Source of the DNA: an uncultured Eubacteriales bacterium
Lineage (GTDB): Bacteria; Bacillota; Clostridia; Christensenellales; Aristaeellaceae
Length of the DNA stretch: 64,000 nucleotides
NCBI GenBank assembly: GCA_902778055.1
Contig: CACYWL010000004.1
Location: forward strand, 406-64,405
Reading direction: 5' to 3'
The position numbers and the translations under genes are program-made. Numbering within the stretch: position 1 is the stretch's first letter; each line of letters opens with the position of its first letter. The notes beneath the pieces were generated by a model. The model saw only the letters and a list, made by a program, of their open reading frames with translations. It was not told the DNA's origin and did no database searches. This document shows positions 7,242-17,212 of the stretch, piece after piece.

Positions 7242-8855
7242 TTACTGGCTGATATGCTTGTGCAGCGTCGCGCGAACGGCGCCCGCACCCGCAAGCTCCT
7301 CGACGAACATCTGCTCGATCCTGTCGGCAAGACCGGCCTTCTCCAGATCGCTGCCGAAGATATTTGCGTTGCGCAGGATCGGACGGAGCTGGCCCTTGTA
7401 CGTCTCCGGCTTGCCCGCCTCGATGCCGGCTAGCTGCGCCTGCAGCTCGTCCTTCATCGGATCGGCGGAGACCTCCATCGGCTCCAGATTGTCGTCCATG
7501 GCCAGCAGATAGCGCATCCAGCCGGCGATGGCCAGCGGGATGGAGACTAACTCGTTCATGTCGCGGCCCTGTGCCACATAGCTCTTGATCGTCTCACCGA
7601 AGCGGATGCCCACCTTCTGGGAGGTATCGGTCGCGATGCGGCGCGGATCGTCTGGCATGAAGGGGTTGGGCAGGCGCTGCCCGACGACCTCGTCGATGAA
7701 CGCCTTCGGGCTCATGATCTTTGGATTGACGACAACCGGCAGGCCCTCGACGTAGCCCAGACGCTTGATGAGCTTCACGATGTCCTCGTCCTTCATCTCC
7801 TCGTAGATGCGCGTGTAGCCCAGCAGGCAGCCGTACATGCTCATCGCAGTATGCAGCGGGTTGAGGCAGGTGGTGACCTTCATGCGCTCCGTGCAGTTGA
7901 CGGTGTCGCGGTCGGTCATATACACGCCGGCCTTCTCCAGCGGCGGGCGTCCGTTCGGGAAGCGATCCTCCACGACCAGATACTGCGGGCCCTCTGCGTT
8001 GACGAACGGCGCGATGTAGGTGCGCTTGGAGGTGATGACCGGCGCAATGTCCTCGCATCCGAGCTTTGTCAGCTCCTCGCTGACGGAGTCTGCCGGACGC
8101 GGGGTGATCTTGTCGATCATGCTCCACGGGAAGGAGACCTGCGTCTCGTCGCTGACATACTCGACGAACTCAGCAGAGACGAAGCCCTTCTTCTGCCACT
8201 CGACCGCCATGGTCAGGATGGAGGAACGCAGTTTCTCGCCGTTGTGGCTGCAGTTGTCCATCGACACCACCGCAATGGGCGCCTTGCAGACTTCAAAGCG
8301 GTGGGCAAGCAGCGCGCAGACGACGGCCATCGCGGAGGTCGCCTTGTCCGGGCCGTTGTCGATGTCGGCCTGGATGAACGGGAAGAAGTCGCCCGCGGCG
8401 TTCTTGAGCGCATAGCCCTTCTCCGTGATGGTGAAGGAGAGCATCTGCAGGCCTGGGTTAGCGAAGATCTCCTTCAGGCGGCTCCAGCTCGCCGGAACGG
8501 CGGACTGCGCCTTGATGGCCTCGGTCAGCGAGCCGATGACCTGCTTGTCGGTCGTCGCGTCGGCGTTGAGCGTCACGGCGAGCACGAGGTTGTCATACGG
8601 ATCGTAAATCTTGTCCACGACGTCAAAGTCAAACGTCTCCACGCAGGTGATGCCGCGATCCATCTCGTTGCTGGCGAGCAGCTTGTCGGCGATGCCGCCG
8701 ATGAAGATGCGGAAGATGTTGCCCGCACCGAAGTGCACCCAGACCGGGTTCTCGCGGGTCTTTTTCGCAACGGCCTCCACGTCATAGGCGGGCAGGCGGA
8801 TGCCGGCCTTCTCCCACGCGGCGGTGTCCTGGAAGCCGGAAAGTGTCAGCTTCAT
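7242..8855 (-). CDS. uxuB: Fructuronate reductase (mannitol dehydrogenase family)
   Basis: A 537-residue cytosolic NAD-dependent oxidoreductase of the polyol-specific long-chain family. It interconverts D-fructuronate and D-mannonate in hexuronate catabolism. The N-terminal dinucleotide-binding motif VHFGAGNIFRIFIG is near residue 40, and the C-terminal domain has the family motif KVTTCLNPLHTAMS with its catalytic-site Lys and His. Tagaturonate reductase is a relative, but direct linkage to uxuA favours UxuB. The gap to uxuA is 5 bp, so the two are co-transcribed. The gene is visibly GC-rich, unlike the ABC-transporter genes to its right. Confidence 0.93.
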   Translation of the reverse strand: MKLTLSGFQDTAAWEKAGIRLPAYDVEAVAKKTRENPVWVHFGAGNIFRIFIGGIADKLLASNEMDRGITCVETFDFDVVDKIYDPYDNLVLAVTLNADATTDKQVIGSLTEAIKAQSAVPASWSRLKEIFANPGLQMLSFTITEKGYALKNAAGDFFPFIQADIDNGPDKATSAMAVVCALLAHRFEVCKAPIAVVSMDNCSHNGEKLRSSILTMAVEWQKKGFVSAEFVEYVSDETQVSFPWSMIDKITPRPADSVSEELTKLGCEDIAPVITSKRTYIAPFVNAEGPQYLVVEDRFPNGRPPLEKAGVYMTDRDTVNCTERMKVTTCLNPLHTAMSMYGCLLGYTRIYEEMKDEDIVKLIKRLGYVEGLPVVVNPKIMSPKAFIDEVVGQRLPNPFMPDDPRRIATDTSQKVGIRFGETIKSYVAQGRDMNELVSIPLAIAGWMRYLLAMDDNLEPMEVSADPMKDELQAQLAGIEAGKPETYKGQLRPILRNANIFGSDLEKAGLADRIEQMFVEELAGAGAVRATLHKHISQ

Positions 8856-8860
8856 GATGC

Positions 8861-9943
8861 TCAGCCCCTCTTCTTATTCTTGTCGATGGCCTCCCACAGC
8901 CCGTTGAGATAGGTTGCGCCCAGCGCACGGTCGTACAGGCCATAGCCGGGTCTGCCGACCTCTCCCCAGATCATCCTGCCATGATCGGGACGAATGTAGG
9001 TATCCGGGCAGGTGTCATGCACGGCCTTCATGATGGCGTACATATCGAGGTCGCCGGTCTCGGACAGGTGTGCGGCCTCGCGGAATTTGTGAGGGCCGAG
9101 GTGCTTGATATTGCGCACATGGAGGCAGCCAATGCGGCCCATTTCACCGAAGTGGCGGATGATGGCGGGAATATCGTTGTCGGGATTGGAGCCGAGGCTG
9201 CCGGTGCACAGGCAGACAGTGTTGCACGGAGAGTCGTGCAGCTTGACGATCTTGTCGAAATCCTCCTGAGAATGGGCGATGCGGGGCAGACCGAAGATGG
9301 GCCATGCCGGATCGTCCGGGTGACAGGCCATCACGACGCCGCATTCTTCACAGGTGGGAAGGATGCCGTCCAGGAAGTACTTGTAGTTGGCCCGCAGTTC
9401 GTCCGGCGTGATGCGTTCGTATCGCTTCAGCGTGGTTTCCAGCTCTGCCAGCCGCTCCGGCTCCCAGCCGGGCAGAGAAAAGCCGTTGCTGTTTTCAATC
9501 GTGCTGCGAACGATGTCCAGCGGCCCCATGCAGCCAAGCTCCGCCTCGTCAAAATACAGGCTGTTGGAGCCATCCTCGGGAATGACGCGCGCCAGATCGG
9601 TGCGGAGCCAGTCAAAGACGGGCATGAAGTTGTAGACGATGACCTTTACGCCAAACTTGGCCAGATTGCGGATGGTCGTGCAGTAGTTCTCGATATAGCG
9701 GTCGCGCGAGGGCAGGCCCATCTTGATATCCTCATGGACGTTGACGGACTCGATGACCTCACATTCCAGCCCTGCCGCGTGAACCTCGTCGATGTAAGCG
9801 GCGATTTCCTCCTGCGTCCACACCTCGCCGGCTGCCTTGTAGTCAAGGAAGCCCATCAGGCCGGTCATGCCGGGAATCTGCTTGATTTGGGAGAGCGTCA
9901 CGCTGTCGCTGCCGGAGCCATACCAGCGAAAGGTTATTTTCAT
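8861..9943 (-). CDS. uxuA: Mannonate dehydratase
   Basis: A 360-residue enzyme converting D-mannonate to 2-keto-3-deoxygluconate. Family hallmarks are the start [17 protein letters not shown], the motif [15 protein letters not shown] (about residues 104-118) and [15 protein letters not shown], which carries metal ligands. The length is standard. It is the first gene of a uxuA-uxuB unit. Upstream lies only the last 36 codons of a TRAP permease, a common uxuA neighbour, followed by a terminator-like hairpin, so the original operon head has been lost. With the GH115 glucuronidase nearby, uronate from xylan is the likely source. Confidence 0.95.
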   Translation of the reverse strand: MKITFRWYGSGSDSVTLSQIKQIPGMTGLMGFLDYKAAGEVWTQEEIAAYIDEVHAAGLECEVIESVNVHEDIKMGLPSRDRYIENYCTTIRNLAKFGVKVIVYNFMPVFDWLRTDLARVIPEDGSNSLYFDEAELGCMGPLDIVRSTIENSNGFSLPGWEPERLAELETTLKRYERITPDELRANYKYFLDGILPTCEECGVVMACHPDDPAWPIFGLPRIAHSQEDFDKIVKLHDSPCNTVCLCTGSLGSNPDNDIPAIIRHFGEMGRIGCLHVRNIKHLGPHKFREAAHLSETGDLDMYAIMKAVHDTCPDTYIRPDHGRMIWGEVGRPGYGLYDRALGATYLNGLWEAIDKNKKRG

Positions 9944-9963
9944 GGATTGATTCCTCCTTCACG

Positions 9964-10000
9964 TAAAAATGCTGCCTGCGGCTGCTAGGAGCCAGGCAGC
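9964..10000 (-). terminator. Hairpin between the TRAP stub and uxuA
   Basis: GCTGCCTG pairs with CAGGCAGC and is followed on the minus strand by ATTTTTACG. It would limit readthrough from the GH2/lpl operon into uxuA. Confidence 0.55.
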
Positions 10001-10009
10001 CAGCTTAGC

Positions 10010-10120
10010 TCATCCCCCGATGGGTACATAGCCGCCAAAGAGCTTCGGAAGCAGCAGGCTGATGTTGGGGATGAAGGTAATGAGCAGCAGGGTGATAATC
10101 ATGCATAGATAGAAGGGAAT
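10010..10120 (-). pseudogene. TRAP transporter large permease (DctM), C-terminal stub
   Basis: The minus-strand frame ending at 10010 reads IPFYLCMIITLLLITFIP and then LLLPKLFGG, the conserved last transmembrane segment and tail of DctM-type TRAP permeases. Everything before it is gone: within about 10 bp the DNA becomes the 3' end of the GH2 gene. TRAP transporter genes typically precede uxuA-uxuB for uronate uptake. This marks a recombination junction where an ABC-transporter/GH2 segment replaced the TRAP genes. Confidence 0.8.
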
Positions 10121-10125
10121 TGAAT

Positions 10126-13100
10126 TTAAACACTTGGGCATTCTGACATCATTGTAATGACTTTCCCAGTATAGCCGCTTTCCACAATGATCGGTGGCTT
10201 GTTATAGCAGGCCCAGGACAACTGCGGATAATTGATTTCCTGATTGATGATGAACAGCGTGTCACCCCAACCATTCCCCAGTACAAGAAAATGATCTATG
10301 GGGACATATGAATTGTGAGATTCAAGTGCAGGTTTTCCGCACACCTCGATGCACAATACATGCTTGCCACGCTGTAGTCCCTCAATGCCATATATGAGCT
10401 GGCCATACTGACGAATTTTCCCTCGGGGGTTTTTGCCCATAGCAGATAAGCCGAGATCAACATCGCTTGCTTGAAGTTCACCATCCAAATATACATTAGC
10501 CTTTCCGCAGGTGAAATCCTGGCTGGCATACCATGCAATTCCGGTGCCTTCAAAGATGCATTCGCAGCGATCACCAGTATCCCGGGAAACCATCTCATAA
10601 CCTTTGAGGGTACGCCAGTTGTTTTCAAGTCTTTTCCAGGATCCGGTATAATGGATTCGTTTGTCATTAGGTAGTATGATGTCTTCTTCGCGAGAACGCG
10701 CTTGCATACGTATTGCAGCATTTTCGTCTGCAAACAAGCTGAATGCTGCTTGGTCTGAGGAAAGTGCAGCTCGTGTGATTCCTTCGCGAGATGCTGCGAA
10801 ATCCCTTGAGCCCCGCATACCTATATCTGAATAGCCGTGAACCAGCCAGTCACGAGTCTCGTCTTTCCACTCGACAGAGGGCAGGTCCAACAAACTGCAG
10901 GTTTCCTCACTCTGATGACGTACGGCACTGCCCTGATTGCGTCCAATATGCCAGTCGGGATAAACCGACCAACGTCCTTGCCGCTGCCAATTCAATTTCC
11001 CAAGCGGCGCTGCAATGCGGAAGGCAATTCCCACTTCGCTGTATCCACCGCTGTTGGCAGTAATGGAGCTGGTGATAGCAATTCGGCGCGGACTGGCATA
11101 AGGCATATCGGTAATGGTGTAGTTTGTTTCCATCAGGCCGTTCCGATCCACACGGATCGTGTAACTTACTTGCACCTGACCATAGCTTCCATGGAGTATA
11201 ATGGCAACGCAGTTCCTTTCCTTTTGCAGGATCATGTTGTTCAGTTTCCAGGGAGCCAGTGGCAGACCAACAAGATTCAAGAACGGGCCGCCAGTCAGTA
11301 CCAAATGCCCATGCGAAAGGCCGTACAGAATCAGGCCAGTTTCCTTGGAGAAGCATAGTTCGGATGCTTTGCCTTTAAGGATGTATGCTTCAGGTGTTTC
11401 TATGACCCTTGGAACACCTGACAGCGTAGGAAGATTTGTCCGGGATGGAACGAGCTCAAACTGTTCCTCCTCCACCTGCCAGCCAAAGAAATCCGTAAAG
11501 GTCAACGATAGCAATCCTCTTGCATCTTCCGGCAGGGGTAGAATCAGTGTGCCTTCCGTTCGTGGAGGAACGTATCCAAATACAGCTGTCCCGCTCTGGT
11601 CTTCCAGTGTCCAATGGACAGAGATCTCATTCAGGTTTGTATGGTTGAAACGGTTATGAACTCTTATAGCCCATTTCCCATTCTGAACAAAGGGACGATC
11701 CTCCACCTTAACCGGCGAATAGCCTTTGCGTACATGCCAGTATTCTGGCTTTTTTCTACGCCAGCCGTCTATGATCCCCCATGGCATCTCGCGCATCTTT
11801 CCCCGGTCAAACATGACATCATCTACGCCGCACCAGATCGCGCAACCTAACGCTCCCTTTGTTTCCCATACCCGCTCCCAGAACCGCCAGAGGCTTTCTC
11901 CCCAGAAGTCTCGCACACCGGGATCACGGCGCAGCTCCTCCTGATTGTAGCAACAGATATGTGTACATTCGTCATGCAGCACAGGATGAGGTGGAGCATA
12001 GCTCTCCCCACGGCGGAAACACTCAGACATGCTGCTGAGATCGTATGTCCAGTGATCATAATGAGAACTCCAAATATCTGCAGGAAGGTCATCCTCCATC
12101 TGAGTCATGGGGTAGCTAAAGATCGTCAGCCTGTCCGGATCAACCCGATGGGCGTAATCCTGCATAAGCGCATGGTTGTGTCCCCAGTAGCTTTCATTGG
12201 CAATAGACCAAATGATGATACAGGGATGATCCCTGTCTCGTTCCACCATTTCAGTGAACGGCTGCATGAACGCCCGCTCCAATGTGGGATCACTTTCTGT
12301 ACGCGGGAGCGCATAGCCCAGGAACGCCACTGCACTCTCATCTTCTACATATATGCCATATTGATCGCACAGATCGAGAAAATCCGGGCGAGGGGTGTAA
12401 TGACTGGTTCGGATGAAGTTGATGTTCGCCTCCCGGAACAGCTTCACGTCCTTTTCTACCCATTCATGCGTTATTGCCCGGTGCTGGGTGGGATGGATGT
12501 CATGACGGTTGATGCCGCGCAACTTGAGCAGGTCACCATTGATATATACTTCATTCCCACGCCGCTCGATCTGACGGAAGCCAATTCTCTTTTCCACACT
12601 TTCCACCAAAGCTCCTTCTACGAAGACTTCAGCACGCAGCGTGTAAAGCCATGGATGCTCACTGTCCCATTTACGAGGGCGGTTGATTGGATAATGATCC
12701 TGTGATTCCTCACGATCCGTGCAAGAAATACAGCCCAGCGGCATATGGATTCCCACTGGATCGACCAACGACAGATGCACTTGCGCATCTCCCTCAGTCA
12801 TAACGGTGATGGACAGCACGGCATCCTGGTAGATTGCGTCAAAAACTGTATGGACATGTAACCGTGCCAGGCACGTTTCCGGTAATGCATAAAGCAGTAC
12901 ATCACGCATCAGCCCTCCATAGTGAAATGGGCTGGTCTCTTGCGTCCGTGCTTCAATTTCCACCACCAGTTCGTAGGTATTCCCGGGATTCATATGTGTG
13001 AGTTCACAATCCCAGGAAACGAATCCTCCGTAATGATCCATCACGAATGTACCGTTTATATAGATGCGTGTGAAACAGTTAGCTCCATCAAATCGCAGGA

Positions 13101-13338
13101 AGATGCGCTTTTTCTCCCAACTGGCAGGAATGCTCAGCATTCGCCGGTAGGTAACAGTTCCTCCTTCATTCCACTGGACGGAAGGTACAGAAACCTGTTC
13201 CCATGTTTTCTCTGCACTGTCGGCAAAGGATGAATGACACATCTGCCAACAGTCATCGCTTAGCGACAGGATCATCCCCTCCTTGTTAGCAGGAAGCGGA
13301 TGAATTACTGGTATCGGATAGGCGGAAGTATCGATCAT
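10126..13338 (-). CDS. Glycoside hydrolase family 2 enzyme, large
   Basis: About 1070 residues from the ATG at 13338, which has AGGAGG six bases upstream; a longer frame to 13401 lacks such a site. GH2 order is visible: N-terminal jelly roll (RRMLSIPASWEKKRIFLRF), Ig-like domain, then a TIM barrel starting at LRGINRHDIHP. The acid/base Glu is about E382 in WSIANESYWG, and the nucleophile is about E457 in HPVLHDECTH. A C-terminal beta region (YTGSWKRLENNW to NVYLDGELQ) looks like a carbohydrate-binding module. Activity on beta-galactoside, glucuronide or xyloside cannot be fixed. No signal peptide, so probably cytoplasmic. It is last in the lpl operon. Confidence 0.9.
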   Translation of the reverse strand: MIDTSAYPIPVIHPLPANKEGMILSLSDDCWQMCHSSFADSAEKTWEQVSVPSVQWNEGGTVTYRRMLSIPASWEKKRIFLRFDGANCFTRIYINGTFVMDHYGGFVSWDCELTHMNPGNTYELVVEIEARTQETSPFHYGGLMRDVLLYALPETCLARLHVHTVFDAIYQDAVLSITVMTEGDAQVHLSLVDPVGIHMPLGCISCTDREESQDHYPINRPRKWDSEHPWLYTLRAEVFVEGALVESVEKRIGFRQIERRGNEVYINGDLLKLRGINRHDIHPTQHRAITHEWVEKDVKLFREANINFIRTSHYTPRPDFLDLCDQYGIYVEDESAVAFLGYALPRTESDPTLERAFMQPFTEMVERDRDHPCIIIWSIANESYWGHNHALMQDYAHRVDPDRLTIFSYPMTQMEDDLPADIWSSHYDHWTYDLSSMSECFRRGESYAPPHPVLHDECTHICCYNQEELRRDPGVRDFWGESLWRFWERVWETKGALGCAIWCGVDDVMFDRGKMREMPWGIIDGWRRKKPEYWHVRKGYSPVKVEDRPFVQNGKWAIRVHNRFNHTNLNEISVHWTLEDQSGTAVFGYVPPRTEGTLILPLPEDARGLLSLTFTDFFGWQVEEEQFELVPSRTNLPTLSGVPRVIETPEAYILKGKASELCFSKETGLILYGLSHGHLVLTGGPFLNLVGLPLAPWKLNNMILQKERNCVAIILHGSYGQVQVSYTIRVDRNGLMETNYTITDMPYASPRRIAITSSITANSGGYSEVGIAFRIAAPLGKLNWQRQGRWSVYPDWHIGRNQGSAVRHQSEETCSLLDLPSVEWKDETRDWLVHGYSDIGMRGSRDFAASREGITRAALSSDQAAFSLFADENAAIRMQARSREEDIILPNDKRIHYTGSWKRLENNWRTLKGYEMVSRDTGDRCECIFEGTGIAWYASQDFTCGKANVYLDGELQASDVDLGLSAMGKNPRGKIRQYGQLIYGIEGLQRGKHVLCIEVCGKPALESHNSYVPIDHFLVLGNGWGDTLFIINQEINYPQLSWACYNKPPIIVESGYTGKVITMMSECPSV

Positions 13339-13363
13339 GGTCAACCTCCTGTAAACAAGAAAT

Positions 13364-13396
13364 GGGGCAGTGCCGCGATCACAGCAGCACTGCCCC
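13364..13396 (-). terminator. Intra-operon hairpin between the binding-protein and GH2 genes
   Basis: GGGGCAGTGC pairs with GCACTGCCCC, with ATTTCTTGTTT after it on the minus strand. Such hairpins after binding-protein genes usually give partial termination or protect the upstream mRNA. Confidence 0.6.
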
Positions 13397-13426
13397 GCCA
13401 TTAATTAGGTGTTGGGGTGTTAGATT

Positions 13427-15103
13427 TTACTCTGCAGCAAGAGAATCCTTAATCGCCTTGGCATTGGCCAGATCAGCCAGACGGGCATTGACGATATCTT
13501 CGCCGCCCAGTTCCTTGCAATCCTTCATCATCTGATCCCAGATAGCTTCGAACTCTTCATCAGTCTCGGCATAGACCATCTTCCAGGAGCCGGTAACCAT
13601 CACGTCACGCAGGGCGTCCAGAGAGAGCTGAGTCCATTCATCCACGGGAGTGCAGAAGCTGGAAACGCTGGTCAAGGGGCTGGTGAGCATGTAGTCATCA
13701 GTAGCCTTGAGCATCTTGGTGAAGGTAGGATAACCATAACGCTCCACCCACTGAGTGTTCTCTTCGGTTGCATTCCGAGCAGTCTTGATCTCTGTCCATT
13801 CGCTCATACCGCGGGCACGACGGGGACCATCAGGTCCAATGTAGGAGATAGAATGGGTAAAGGAGCGCACGGGACGATCCAGCCACACTTCGGCCTTCTC
13901 GCCAGTAGAGAAGAAGGTGCCCTCACCAGTGGGATACACAGACTGGTTAAAGCCCAGCTCGGTGGGATAAACCAGCCCATCCTCGCCAGTGTACCAAAGG
14001 CCCATTTCTTCAGTACCATTGTACATACGGAAGTAGAGATCCGCATCAGCCATCATGTCGATGAACTTCAGGCACGCATCCAGATGCTCGGTCTTGGGGT
14101 TGATGACGAAGAACATGTCACCACCGTAGGGGCTGCCCCAGTTTTCGGCATACAGACCCTGTTTGCCAACCTGGATGGGACGGTAGTTAGACCAGCCGGG
14201 GGTGGAGCCAGCAGGGATCATGATTGCATTGCTGGTTTCAACCTTAGCCTTCTGGGTGTTGCGGTCGTTGTTGATGGAGTCGGGGTCAAGTACGCCCTCG
14301 CGGAAGCAAGTGTTGTAGAACTTCAAGCCCTGGTAATACATGCTGTCACGGCCAGCCTCCAGAATGGAGGTGTACTGGGCATTGAGCATGTCAGTCTCCA
14401 GCAGGAACTGAAGATTGTCCATTTCATAGCCGTGCCACTTGTACCACTGCTCGATGGAACGCCAATGCACACTGTCAGTACCAGAATTCAGGCAGGTACC
14501 CCAGGTCTTGGTGCCATCCTCGGCAACGGGCATGTACTCCATCATTTGCTTCATGATGGGAATCAGATCGTATACATCCTCAACATCAGGTGCACCGATG
14601 GCATGGAACACATCCCAGCGGACTTTCACGGCGTTGCGGCCGGTATCGTCAGCCTCAGCCTGCACATTCACCAGCGCAGGAATAGCCCACAGCTGATTGG
14701 TCTCAGCGCTGCGGAACTGACGAACGTAGTTAACAGCGGTCATGATGACGGGATCGCCGGTCACATGGGGCATCTTCTCAATGTGCTCCTCAAGGTTAAG
14801 TACCATGCCGCCCTCGATCATGGTCTGCAGATCCTTGTAGGTGACGTACATCACGTCCGGCAGATCGCCGCTGGACAAGATGGCGTTGGTCTTCTCAGGG
14901 GAGTAAGCCCACACCTGTACATCCAAACCTTCTTCGACGAAGAACTGGTTGATGTAGTCCGGCGGGTTGCCGGAATTCGTCGTGGCATCCGGGGGATAGA
15001 CGGTAACGGTGGTCACAGCCTGCTCATCAGCCATCGCAGCGGGCACGAGGCTCAGAAGCATCAGCACAGCCATGATCAGGGACAGGAGCTTGCGGGTCTT
15101 CAT
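13427..15103 (-). CDS. lplA: Extracellular solute-binding protein, LplA family
   Basis: A 558-residue secreted sugar-binding protein. A Sec signal peptide covers residues 1-25 (LMLLSLVPAAMA, cleavage before DE). No lipobox cysteine is seen, unusual for Gram-positive binding proteins, so anchoring is unclear. The length and motifs (VYPPDATTNSG, PEKTNAILSSGDLPDVMY) fit the long LplA/YtcQ class that works with two LplB/YtcP-type permeases and a shared ATPase encoded elsewhere. With GH115, GH43 and UxuAB in the locus, aldouronates or xylo-oligosaccharides are the likely ligands. It is third in the operon. Confidence 0.9.
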   Translation of the reverse strand: MKTRKLLSLIMAVLMLLSLVPAAMADEQAVTTVTVYPPDATTNSGNPPDYINQFFVEEGLDVQVWAYSPEKTNAILSSGDLPDVMYVTYKDLQTMIEGGMVLNLEEHIEKMPHVTGDPVIMTAVNYVRQFRSAETNQLWAIPALVNVQAEADDTGRNAVKVRWDVFHAIGAPDVEDVYDLIPIMKQMMEYMPVAEDGTKTWGTCLNSGTDSVHWRSIEQWYKWHGYEMDNLQFLLETDMLNAQYTSILEAGRDSMYYQGLKFYNTCFREGVLDPDSINNDRNTQKAKVETSNAIMIPAGSTPGWSNYRPIQVGKQGLYAENWGSPYGGDMFFVINPKTEHLDACLKFIDMMADADLYFRMYNGTEEMGLWYTGEDGLVYPTELGFNQSVYPTGEGTFFSTGEKAEVWLDRPVRSFTHSISYIGPDGPRRARGMSEWTEIKTARNATEENTQWVERYGYPTFTKMLKATDDYMLTSPLTSVSSFCTPVDEWTQLSLDALRDVMVTGSWKMVYAETDEEFEAIWDQMMKDCKELGGEDIVNARLADLANAKAIKDSLAAE

Positions 15104-15172
15104 GGGAAATCCTCCTTTTATTTATTGCTTCGTCTCGCACACGGAGACGGAATGCCGGATTGATGAGCGTCA

Positions 15173-16087
15173 TCAGCCCTTGACTGCACCGATCATGACG
15201 CCTTTGACATAGAACTTCTGGACAAAGGGATAGACCAGCATGATCGGGATGATGACCACAGCCGTCAGCGTCAGGCGAATGCTGGTGGTGCGGACAGTCT
15301 GGATAGTAGCTGTCAAGCCTTCATTGCCGGTAACAACCGCATTGGCAGAGTTCTTTACCTGGTTGAGATATTCGTAAAGCAGGAATTGCAGCGTATAATT
15401 CTTTGGATTAGTCACATACAGCTGCGTTGTGAAGAAGTCGTTCCAGTGATTGACCAGCAGGAACAGTGCGACGGTTGCCAGAATGGGTTTTTGCAGCGGT
15501 ACGACGATGCGGAAAAAACGTGTCATATACCCTGCACCGTCCAGTACGGCGGATTCCTCCAGCTCTGCCGGGAGAGACTCCATGCTGGTTTTGATAAGAA
15601 TCATGTTGTATACGCCGACAAGACCAGGAATGATATAGATCCAGAAGGTGTTGATCAAGCCCAATGCGCGGTTGTTCAGATACTCTGGAATCATGCCCGC
15701 AGAGAAATACATCGTTGCAACGACCAGGCGATACCAGAATTTCCGTCCCCACATATTTCGCTTTGTGAAGAAGTAGGCAAGATAAGCCGAGCAGAGCGTG
15801 CTCGTCACCGTGCCTAAAACAGAGCGTAGGACAGAAATCATCGCTGCGTTGGCAAGGTTGTCTATTTTGAGTACCTCGGCATAGCTCTCAAGTGTTAAGC
15901 CACGGGGAACAACAGTAATTTGACCAACTTCCACCAGCTGAGGATCACTGATCGTACAAATGAAAAGGTAGTAGAAAGGATAGAAGCACAGAAGAGCAAA
16001 CAGGGTGAAGAAAACGCCGCATATTACATTGAACAGGATGTCCTGAGGCGTCATCGGCTTTTTACGAGAAGCAGCTACAGCGGTCAT
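15173..16087 (-). CDS. Carbohydrate ABC transporter permease, LplC/YtcP type
   Basis: About 304 residues from the ATG at 16087 (AAAGGA upstream; the frame extends further but lacks a site). It has six predicted membrane segments and the permease EAA loop as EESAVLDGAGYMTRFFRIV with the conserved G. The ending FVQKFYVKGVMIGAVKG is typical of the LplC branch. It pairs with the upstream permease gene, 19 bp away, to form the membrane channel of an oligosaccharide importer. No ATP-binding subunit lies in the window, as usual for this class, which shares an MsmX-like ATPase. Confidence 0.92.
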   Translation of the reverse strand: MTAVAASRKKPMTPQDILFNVICGVFFTLFALLCFYPFYYLFICTISDPQLVEVGQITVVPRGLTLESYAEVLKIDNLANAAMISVLRSVLGTVTSTLCSAYLAYFFTKRNMWGRKFWYRLVVATMYFSAGMIPEYLNNRALGLINTFWIYIIPGLVGVYNMILIKTSMESLPAELEESAVLDGAGYMTRFFRIVVPLQKPILATVALFLLVNHWNDFFTTQLYVTNPKNYTLQFLLYEYLNQVKNSANAVVTGNEGLTATIQTVRTTSIRLTLTAVVIIPIMLVYPFVQKFYVKGVMIGAVKG

Positions 16088-16106
16088 GCACAGACACATC
16101 CTTTCA

Positions 16107-17060
16107 TCAGAATACGCTCTCGCCACGAATCTTTTTAGAGGCGAAATTGGCCATTGAGAACAACACCAAAGCAACAACAGATTTCATGATGCCCACCGCG
16201 ACTGAGAATGATATCTGTCCAGATCCAATACCAAGATTGTACACATACAGATCCAACACCTCGATGAACTGCTTGTTCAGCGCATTGCCGAAGGTCAGAT
16301 ACTGATCTACGCCCGTATTCAGGAAATTGCCGATGGACATAATCAGCAGCACGAAGTAGGTGGGAATCAGACTGGGAATGGTGATATACCAGATACGCTG
16401 CATACGGTTCGCGCCGTCAATCATTGCGGCTTCGTACATATCTTGTGGAATACCGGCAATGGATGCAAAGTAGATGATAGCGCTCCAGCCAAGACTCTTC
16501 CATTGCTGCAAAAGCACCATATACAGCCAGACATGATCATCCGAGGTCATCAGATTGAAGCCCTGGTCGACAATGCCGAGCTGGATCATCAGCTTTGTCG
16601 CTACGCCGCTCGCGGAGAAGAAACTGTTCATCAGCGAGTAGATGATAACCCAGCTGATGAAGTTGGGCAGCGTTGTGACAGACTGTACCAACTTCTGATA
16701 CCGCTTGCTTTTCATCTCGCTAAGGAAGATGGCAAAGAGCATCGGTAGAGGAGTAAACAGGTAGCCAAGCATGTGAATGCCAAAAGTATTGGTCAGAACA
16801 CGGACAAGATTTTTGCGCATGACCGGATTGTTGAACAAGAACGTGAAATTCTGAAGTCCAACAAAGTTGCAATCAAACAAGTCCTTGCCGGGTTTGTACT
16901 GGAAGAGCGAGAACGACCATCCCCACAACGGAATGTAGCGGAACAGAATTACAATGGCGATGGCCGGAAGGGCAAGCAGGAACACCTTATAGTCGTCCCA
17001 TTTATGTTTGGGCCTGCGGAGATCTCGAGCCGTGACGGCCTGCTGTTTGGGCTGCATCAT
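16107..17060 (-). CDS. lplB: Carbohydrate ABC transporter permease, LplB type
   Basis: About 317 residues from the ATG at 17060, preceded by AAAGGAG; a second ATG follows immediately. The first membrane helix is FLLALPAIAIVILFRYIPLWG, and the EAA loop is MYEAAMIDGANRMQRIWYIT. It is the first gene of the lplB-lplC-lplA-GH2 operon, transcribed away from yesN. The product is the first permease half of the oligosaccharide importer. In Paenibacillus aldouronate clusters the same permease-permease-binding protein set sits beside yesMN and xylan enzymes, which supports the substrate guess. Confidence 0.92.
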   Translation of the reverse strand: MMQPKQQAVTARDLRRPKHKWDDYKVFLLALPAIAIVILFRYIPLWGWSFSLFQYKPGKDLFDCNFVGLQNFTFLFNNPVMRKNLVRVLTNTFGIHMLGYLFTPLPMLFAIFLSEMKSKRYQKLVQSVTTLPNFISWVIIYSLMNSFFSASGVATKLMIQLGIVDQGFNLMTSDDHVWLYMVLLQQWKSLGWSAIIYFASIAGIPQDMYEAAMIDGANRMQRIWYITIPSLIPTYFVLLIMSIGNFLNTGVDQYLTFGNALNKQFIEVLDLYVYNLGIGSGQISFSVAVGIMKSVVALVLFSMANFASKKIRGESVF

Positions 17061-17212
17061 ACGGTCTCCTTTCTGCAAATGTTCGATCCGGTCGAAAAAT
17101 CGTTGCATCTGACATGTCTATCTTAGCAGAGCCGATGCAGCATTGTATATCACAAAAAATAACGATAATTTCAGGGATTAACGGTTTGTACCGTATGAAT
17201 GGCCATACTGCC

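Noticed and set aside
10126..13401. Long-start version of the GH2 gene
   Set aside because: The first 21 codons overlap the hairpin at 13364-13396 and lack a ribosome-binding site, while AGGAGG precedes the ATG at 13338.
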